Shown one piece after another: positions 61,501-64,000 of a stretch of 64,000 nucleotides of DNA. The stretch covers positions 334,822-398,821 of the forward strand of contig NZ_LQIK01000029.1 of NCBI RefSeq assembly GCF_001499855.1. The letters are read 5' to 3'. Numbering within the stretch: position 1 is the first letter of the stretch; each line of letters begins with the position of its first letter. Below the pieces are notes generated by a model. The model was not told where the DNA came from and did no database searches. It saw only the letters and a program-made list of their open reading frames with translations. Both the position numbers and the translations under genes were made by a program. The stretch comes from Mycobacterium sp. GA-0227b. GTDB lineage: Bacteria; Actinomycetota; Actinomycetes; Mycobacteriales; Mycobacteriaceae.

Positions 61501-64000
61501 GCCGACGGTTGCTCGGGTGGCGCCGCGGATCGGTGAGGGTACCGGTCAGCTGGAGCCGTTGGTCGCCGCTGAGCAGCGGCCGGCGGTGGTTCCGTTGTCG
61601 TTCGCCCAGAGCCGGTTGTGGTTCCTGGAGCAATTGCAGGGCCCGTCACCGGTTTACAACATGCCGGCGGCGTTGCGGCTGCGGGGGCAGCTTGATGCGG
61701 AGGCGTTGAGTGCGGCGCTGGCGGATGTGGTGGCCCGCCATGAAAGCCTGCGCACACTGTTTGTCGCGGTCGACGGGGTCCCGCAGCAGGTCGTGTTGCC
61801 CGCCGAGCGGGCCGACTTCGGTTGGGACGTCATCGATGCCACCGGCTGGCCACCGCACCGGCTGGCGGAGGCGATCGAGGAGGCGGTGCGCTACACGTTT
61901 GACCTAGGCCACCAGATTCCGTTGCGGGCACAGCTTTTCCGCCTCGCCGAGGATGAGCACGTGCTGGTGGCGGTGGTGCACCATATCGCCGCCGATGGCT
62001 GGTCGTTGACCCCGTTGGTGCGCGATCTGGGCGTGTCCTATGCCAGCCGGTGTGCGGGACACGCCCCGGATTGGGCGCCGCTGACGGTGCAGTACGCCGA
62101 TTACACGCTGTGGCAGCGCGCGCAGCTAGGGGAGCTCGACGACAGCGACAGTCCCATCGCAGCGCAGCTGGCGTACTGGGAGGAAGCCCTCGCCGGGTTG
62201 CCCGAACGCCTCGAGCTGCCCACCGATCGGCCTTATCCGGCGGTGGCTGATCAGCACGGCGCCACGGTGGCCGTCGACTGGCCGGCCGAGCTACAGCAAC
62301 AGGTCGCCCGAGCGGCCCGTGAGCACAACGCGACCAGTTTCATGGTGGTACAAGCGGCGCTGGCGGTGCTGCTGGCGAAGGTGAGCGCCACTTCTGATGT
62401 GGCGGTGGGCTTTCCGATCGCCGGGCGGCGCGATCCTGCGCTCGATGATTTGGTCGGGTTTTTCGTCAACACCTTGGTGCTGCGGGTTGATCTCGCTGGT
62501 GATCCCACGGTGGCTGAGTTGTTGGAGGGGGTTCGGGCGCGCAGTTTGGAGGCCTTCGAGCATCAGGATGTGCCCTTCGAGGTGTTGGTCGAGCGGCTCA
62601 ACCCGACCCGTAGCCTGTCCCATCACCCGGTGGTGCAGGTGCTGTTGGGTTGGCAGAACTTCACGGGTCAAGACGGTGATGCCACTGGGCTGGCTTTGGG
62701 TGGTCTGCAGGTGACACCGCTGCCCATCGATACCCAGACGGCGCGTATGGATTTGACGTTTTCCCTGGGGGAGCGGTGGAGCGAATCCGGTGCGCCGGCC
62801 GGGATCGGCGGCACGGTGGAGTTCCGCACCGATGTGTTCGATGCGGCCAGCATCGAGGCGCTCCTCGAGCGGTTGTGGCGGGTGTTGGTGGCGATTACCG
62901 CTGCGCCGCCCGCGCGGGTGTCGTCGGTCGATCTGCTCGACGAGCCCGAGCACGCCCGGCTGGATGGGTGGGGTAATCGGGCGGTGTTGACGCTGCCGGT
63001 GACCGGTTCGTCGGTTCCGGAGTTGTTCGCCGCGCAGGTGGCGCGCACCCCGCAGGCACCGGCGCTGACCTACAACGGCCGATCGATGACGTATCGCGAG
63101 CTTGACGAGGCGGCCAAGCGACTGGCGCATCTGCTCACCGCTCGGGGTGCGAGCCCGGGACGATTTGTGGCACTGATGTTTTCGCGGTCGGCTGAGGCGA
63201 TCGTGTCGATCTTGGCGGTGCTCAAGACCGGGGCGGCTTATCTGCCGATCGACCCGGCGCTGCCCGCGAGCCGGATCGGCTTCATGGTTGCTGATGCCGC
63301 ACCCATCGCCGCTGTCACCACCACCGAGCTGGCCGACCGGCTAGAGGAGTTTGATCTTCCGGTGATCGATGTCGCCGACCCCCGGGTTCAGACGTATCCG
63401 CGCACGGCGTTGCGGACGCCGACCCCCGACGACATCGCCTACCTCATCTACACCTCGGGCACCACCGGAGTGCCGAAAGGCGTTGCGGTCACTCACCGCA
63501 ATGTCACCCGGCTGTTCGATGGCCTAGATGTCGGTGTGGCGCTGGCGCCACGGCAGGTGTGGACGCAGTGTCATTCGTTGGCCTTTGACTACTCGGTGTG
63601 GGAGATCTGGGCTGCGCTGTTGCATGGGGGGCGGCTGGTGGTGGTGCCCGATGAGGTGGCCCGCTCGCCGGAGGACTTCCAGGGCGTGCTGGCCTCAGAG
63701 AAAGTGAGCGTGTTGAGCCAGACCCCGTCTGCGGTGGGGAGGCTCTCCCCGCAGGCGTTGGAGTCGGCGGCGTTGGTGGTGGCCGCTGAGCCGTGTCCGG
63801 CTGAGGTGGTGGAGCGCTGGGCGCCGGGGCGGGTGATGGTCAACGGCTACGGCCCGACCGAGACCACGGTGTATGCGGCGATCAGCGCGCCCTTGGTTCC
63901 TGGGTCGGGGGTTGTGCCGATCGGTTCGCCGGTGCCCGGCGCGGCGTTGTTTGTGCTCGATGGCTGGTTGCGACCGGTGCCGGCGGGGGTGGTCGGCGAG
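49589..64000 (+). CDS. multimodular nonribosomal peptide synthetase (3' end outside window)
   Basis: One open frame of more than 4,800 codons, checked in frame at four distant sites. Domains in order (approximate bases): C1 49600-50890 (HHIVADG); A1 50940-52390 (YTSGTTGLPKG); T1 (GGDSIS); E 52670-54030 (HHLAVDAVSW, VGWFTTKYP, FNYLGR); C2 54090-55390 (HHIVLDG); A2 55460-58110 interrupted by an N-methyltransferase at 56790-57560 (VLEIGVGSGLLL); T2; C3 58420-59790; A3; T3; C4 61590-62960 (HHIAADGWS); A4 to the window end. The N-terminal C domain has no loading module before it, so it accepts an acyl starter or an upstream peptidyl carrier. GGGGAGG eight bases before the ATG sets the start. Confidence 0.96.
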   Translation, partial: MGMADRVHPLTRGQLDIWLATEASGLGAKWHIGFLVRIEGSLDPDLLGSAIRQVVSEAEPLRAVFFEADGQVFQKTVDCPDVELARYDLSGSQDPEQGAYRIASSIQSNVMPLTGPLFKFALIQTREDEFYWFVCCHHIVADGIGVALVCHRVEEIYNAVSSGTSIPPAFFGSLPDLVDSELEYEASTDYLDDQAYWTRNLPLETAPPYQLTRTGGGGTDPDGFPEPIQLDPSVVAEAHKMARALRVRRASVITAACALLVREYHADGPEVVLDFPVSRRVSPRVQAVPGMVTGFVPLVLRPSPEFAVADFCRHVDTRMREALQHQRFPVQVLENKAGLRGWGQVSNRVVVNFIPTTHIGHFGDAAASGTLTHAALGDQFGLVFFRDDDRLFLSTPGTAHSFADCDLRSLAQQLERLLAAMAADPERSLSSVGLLDELDCARLDGLANRAALATAPVVSLSVPALFAAQVARAPEAVALVCEGRSMTYRELDDTADRLASLLAGHGVGPGQYVALLFSRSAEAVVAMLAVLKTGAAYLPVDPAVPTTRIEFLLADAAPVAVITTAELRPRLDEHKLLVIDIDDPVVGTQPRTALPAPSPDDVAYLIYTSGTTGLPKGVAVAHRNVTQLLASLGAGLPAPGVWSHCHSLAFDVSVWEIFGALLRGGRLVVVPEGVARSPEDLHEMLVSEEVSVLTQTPSAVRMLSPQGLESALVVAGEACPPEVVDRWAPGRVMVNAYGPTETTMCVAISAPLTPGPGFVPIGLPVSGAALFVLDGWLRPVPVGVVGELYVAGAGVGVGYVRRAGLTATRFVACPFGGAGVPGIRMYRTGDLVCWRADGQLDYLGRVDEQVKIRGYRIEIGEVQAALSALHEVDQAAVIAREDRPGDKRLVGYVTGDADPSEIRAQLTQRLPAYMVPSAVVVLEALPLTVNGKLDTRALPPPEYTIGDYRAPDNAVEEILAGIYAQVLGLGRVGVDESFFELGGDSISAMQVAARARAAGLMCRPHDVFVEQTVARLARVAAVTDGDGGLVDEGVGPVVATPIMRWLRDVDGPVEQFNQTVVVQAPAEATELDAVILLQALLDRHGMLRLRADDDGAGGWSLTVPEPGSVDARECLQAVELLSDAAVVEARSRLNPAAGVMLRALWIASTGQLVLIVHHLAVDAVSWWILLEDLNIAWAQHRTGQPVAVPAGGTSFARWAELLAEHAHSPHVVEQADAWKQVAAAHTALPAVRPAVDTYANAGRLSVSLDVETTGMLLGEVPAAFHAGVHDILLIAFALAAAEFLGNGTAPLSIDVEGHGRHEELSSAMDLSRTVGWFTTKYPVSLRVGGLRWAQVMSGAPALAAVIKDAKEQLRALPHPLSYGLLRYLNTEVDLDGSDPAIGFNYLGRLGATADVSGDGWRIGKEGLSLTGAAAAVPMPLAHTVELNAGTVDTDTGPRLHADWAWAPSTLDRPQITRLSQLWFDALAGICAHVRSGGGGLTPSDIAPARLSQDQLDELQRQYRIADVLPLTPLQQGLLFHASSAQGPGESSELYAVQLEFTVAGRLDPDRLRDAVHTVVDRHPHLAARFCERFEEPVQIIPADPAVEWRYVDLSVETAGIDVDADELIQRLCVAERAAVCDLANQAPFRAALIRTAQDRHRFVLTNHHIVLDGWSMPILLREIFASYYGQRLPGARSYRTFLTWLADRDLDAARAAWREVLADFDTPTLVGPQDRLGAGRRGVESFRVPEQATRAINGFARSCHTTVSTVLQGAWALVLTSLTGQHDVTFGTPRSRVGQVEVGDAESMVGLLINTVPVRANITAVTTTADLLDQLQNDHNDTLEHQHLALSEIHRVTGHERLFDTLFVYENYPIETNVPLGVDELAITEFTNREYNHYPLTVEALPGRELDLHVEYDADVFDTATIKAVIERLRRVLLAMTADPTRRLSSVDLLDRGERELVLSRWSGAGVAAPVGVAPQLLAAAVAADPDAVAIVDGTRTLSYRELDRWSTRLARVLIEAGAGPERAVGVAMDRCVELVVAWWAVVKAGGVYAPVDPSHPVERIATVLDAADAVCVLTCGADDLAAGGERPVMRIDGLDVSARSADPITDADRLAALEVNNTAYVIFTSGSTGAPKGVAVGHAGLLGWAAAQRELFGLSADARVLMVASPTFDASIGELLLAVESRAALVVAPPGVYAGEALTALLQDKQVGAAILTPTVLSSLDRARLDGLDTLVAVGEACLEELVTAWAPGRRMFNGYGPTETTIWVTCASLSEGQPIHIGAPIPGVCALVLDAWLNPAPTGVVGELYLSGPALAHGYVGRVELTAERFVANPYGDAGTRMYRTGDLVRWTPDGTLDYLGRADTQIKLRGQRIELGEIENTLLACPQVTQAAATVQHSNTGAHLVAYVTLEHSTTGDHDAEIVEEWQHLYDDLYGAETQRSEFGMDFRGWNSSYTDDPIPLEEMQEWRSATVDRIVALQPRRVLEIGVGSGLLLSQIAPQCEQYVGTDMSAVVIDELARTLEKLQIPWRDRVELMVRPAHVTEGLPQGYFDTIILNSVVQYFPNAGYLAEVIDNAMDLLAPGGALFIGDIRNHSLQSAFQTGIALVRSAATDAAEIRQRVHRAMLGEPELLLAPDFFTTWAAEHPAVAGLDIQVKRGWADNELSRYRYEVVVHKSPTRVRSLAAAPTWAWIEFSRLRDLQDRFVSQRPAVVRVTEIPRTGLISDVDIERGLAAGLSVPDALAQATAPADSAVPEELHRLGEANGYHVAVTWGARPGTVDAVFITATDSHRQHDTALADLYLPTAGDHRRGTYANDPHTNTKINAVRQRLSAWLPEYMVPTHIVVLEEFPLTSSGKLDRRALPAPEYQDADRYRAPVGAVEEILAGVYARILGLDRVGVDESFFDLGGDSLSAMRLIAAINNSLDADISVRTVFEAPTVAQLAPRIGGDADRLEPLVAGQRPPVLPLSFAQSRLWFLEQLQGPSPIYNIALALQLRGRLDADALGAALADVVGRHESLRTLVVARDGIPQQVVIPIEQADFGWDIIDAGEWPAHRLEDAIRTAARYTFDLAHQIPLQARLFRIGDVEHVLVAAVHHIAADGWSITPLARDLGMAYASRCAGQVPSWSDLRVQYADYTLWQRAQLGELDDSESPIAAQLAHWEDALAGLPERLELPTDRPYPPVADYRGARVAVNWPAELQQQVRRVAREHNATSFMVVQAALAALLSKIGASSEVAVGFPIAGRRDPALDELVGFFVNVLVLRVDLAGDPSFADLLGQVRRRSLAAYEHQDVPFEVLVERLNPARSLTHHPLVQVLLGWENFPWQERNTAALALGDLHVTPMPIDTQTARMDLSISLAEQWSESGAPAGIGGTVEFRTDVFDAASIETLLERWRRVLVAVTADPTRQLSSVDLLHATELAQLDGWGNRAVLTLPLTGSSVPELFAAQVARTPQAVALSCGERSWSYRDLDEAANRLAHLLAGQGARPGQCVALMFSRSAEAIVAILAVLKTGAAYLPIDPALPASRIGFMVTDAAPIAAVTTTELAERLAEFGVVVIDVNDTRIGAYPATGLPGPAPDDLAHIVYTSGTTGVPKGVAVTHQNVTQLFDSLDTGLELAPGQVWTQCHSYAFDFSVWEIWAALLHGGRLVVVPESVARSPEAFHALLVGQKVSVLTQTPSAVGALSPERLESTALVIGAEPCPAQLVDRWAPGRVMLNVYGPTETTMWASKSAPLTAGAGAPPIGSPVTWAAFFVLDAWLRPVPAGVVGELYLAGAGVGVGYWRRAGLTASRFVACPFGAPAQRMYRTGDVVRWRADGQLDYLGRADEQVKIRGYRIELGEIQTALAALEGVQQAAVIAREDRPGDKRLVGYITGTADPTEARSVLAERLPAYMVPAAVVALESLPLTPNGKLDTRALPAPEYTAGQYRAPANPTEEILVGIYAQVLGLERVGVDDSFFDLGGDSISAMRLIAAINSALDADLSVRTLFEAPTVARVAPRIGEGTGQLEPLVAAEQRPAVVPLSFAQSRLWFLEQLQGPSPVYNMPAALRLRGQLDAEALSAALADVVARHESLRTLFVAVDGVPQQVVLPAERADFGWDVIDATGWPPHRLAEAIEEAVRYTFDLGHQIPLRAQLFRLAEDEHVLVAVVHHIAADGWSLTPLVRDLGVSYASRCAGHAPDWAPLTVQYADYTLWQRAQLGELDDSDSPIAAQLAYWEEALAGLPERLELPTDRPYPAVADQHGATVAVDWPAELQQQVARAAREHNATSFMVVQAALAVLLAKVSATSDVAVGFPIAGRRDPALDDLVGFFVNTLVLRVDLAGDPTVAELLEGVRARSLEAFEHQDVPFEVLVERLNPTRSLSHHPVVQVLLGWQNFTGQDGDATGLALGGLQVTPLPIDTQTARMDLTFSLGERWSESGAPAGIGGTVEFRTDVFDAASIEALLERLWRVLVAITAAPPARVSSVDLLDEPEHARLDGWGNRAVLTLPVTGSSVPELFAAQVARTPQAPALTYNGRSMTYRELDEAAKRLAHLLTARGASPGRFVALMFSRSAEAIVSILAVLKTGAAYLPIDPALPASRIGFMVADAAPIAAVTTTELADRLEEFDLPVIDVADPRVQTYPRTALRTPTPDDIAYLIYTSGTTGVPKGVAVTHRNVTRLFDGLDVGVALAPRQVWTQCHSLAFDYSVWEIWAALLHGGRLVVVPDEVARSPEDFQGVLASEKVSVLSQTPSAVGRLSPQALESAALVVAAEPCPAEVVERWAPGRVMVNGYGPTETTVYAAISAPLVPGSGVVPIGSPVPGAALFVLDGWLRPVPAGVVGE
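58420..64000 (+). repeat. tandem near-identical NRPS modules 3 and 4 (3,162-bp period)
   Basis: Identical or near-identical runs recur exactly 3,162 bp apart, for example CAGCTAGG at 58961 and 62123, and CCGGATCGGC at 60109 and 63271; 3,162 is divisible by three. Conservation covers C, A and linker regions while the specificity stretch of A differs. Confidence 0.85.

Noticed and set aside
49589..64000. NRPS as glycopeptidolipid synthetase (Mps1/Mps2)
   Set aside because: An N-methylating module, a single early E domain and an upstream N-hydroxylase do not fit the D-Phe-D-alloThr-D-Ala-alaninol assembly.
58420..64000. Repeats in the NRPS as a CRISPR or tandem satellite
   Set aside because: The period is 3,162 bp, in frame, and explained by duplicated C-A-T modules.
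1..64000. tRNA or rRNA genes, insertion sequences, CRISPR arrays
   Set aside because: No cloverleaf with the conserved GTTCGANTC arm, no rRNA segments, no transposase and no regular short repeats were recognised in the window.

Overview
The window is high-GC actinobacterial DNA, almost certainly from a fast-growing Mycobacterium (Mycolicibacterium). Judged from memory, the gene order from cstA through ligB, a CYP136-type P450, a TetR/SDR pair, dinB2, nrdHIE, a TetR/monooxygenase pair, nrdF2, adhC, fecB, ctaD, serB2, an ABC ATPase, a NUDIX protein, echA17, two methyltransferases and an acetyltransferase matches the M. tuberculosis block Rv3063-Rv3034c. Many GTG starts, TAnnnT -10 boxes close to start codons (leaderless mRNAs) and ATGA gene overlaps fit the same assignment.

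Layout. 1-9.6 kb: end of an F420-type LLM oxidoreductase, a P450, ybdD/cstA, ligB, a sulfite-oxidase-like molybdoenzyme, an SDR and an APH-like kinase. 9.6-19.2 kb: TauE exporter, a stand-alone LeuA regulatory-domain protein behind an attenuator-like leader, CYP136 divergent from its TetR, SDR, AAA ATPase, dinB2, TetR/FMN reductase pair and a glycosyltransferase. 19.6-29.8 kb: class Ib ribonucleotide reductase (nrdHIE and nrdF2) under two promoters carrying matching NrdR box pairs. Between them lie a small iron-box-preceded operon (46-aa peptide, methyltransferase, metal-sensor-like HTH protein, cupin), a geranylgeranyl-reductase-like flavoprotein and a TetR/Baeyer-Villiger monooxygenase pair. 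30-46.6 kb: small secreted proteins, adhC, YciI, fecB, ctaD, serB2, a MocR regulator, the ABC-NUDIX-echA17-methyltransferase operon, a secreted DUF3298 protein, a lipoprotein beta-propeller and a hexapeptide acetyltransferase.

From about 46.6 kb the conserved order ends. An 830-bp non-coding, less GC-rich stretch leads into a nonribosomal peptide cluster: an ornithine/lysine N-monooxygenase fused to a PaiB-like FMN-binding domain, a truncated MbtH-like remnant, and a giant NRPS that runs off the window (more than 4,800 codons, one frame). Its domain order is C-A-T-E / C-A(N-methyltransferase)-T / C-A-T / C-A... . This predicts an N-hydroxylated, D-residue- and N-methyl-containing peptide, probably a hydroxamate siderophore or relative. 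It is the strongest candidate here for an undescribed system. Modules 3 and 4 are near-copies at a 3,162-bp period.

All domain and family calls are by eye; no searches were run.
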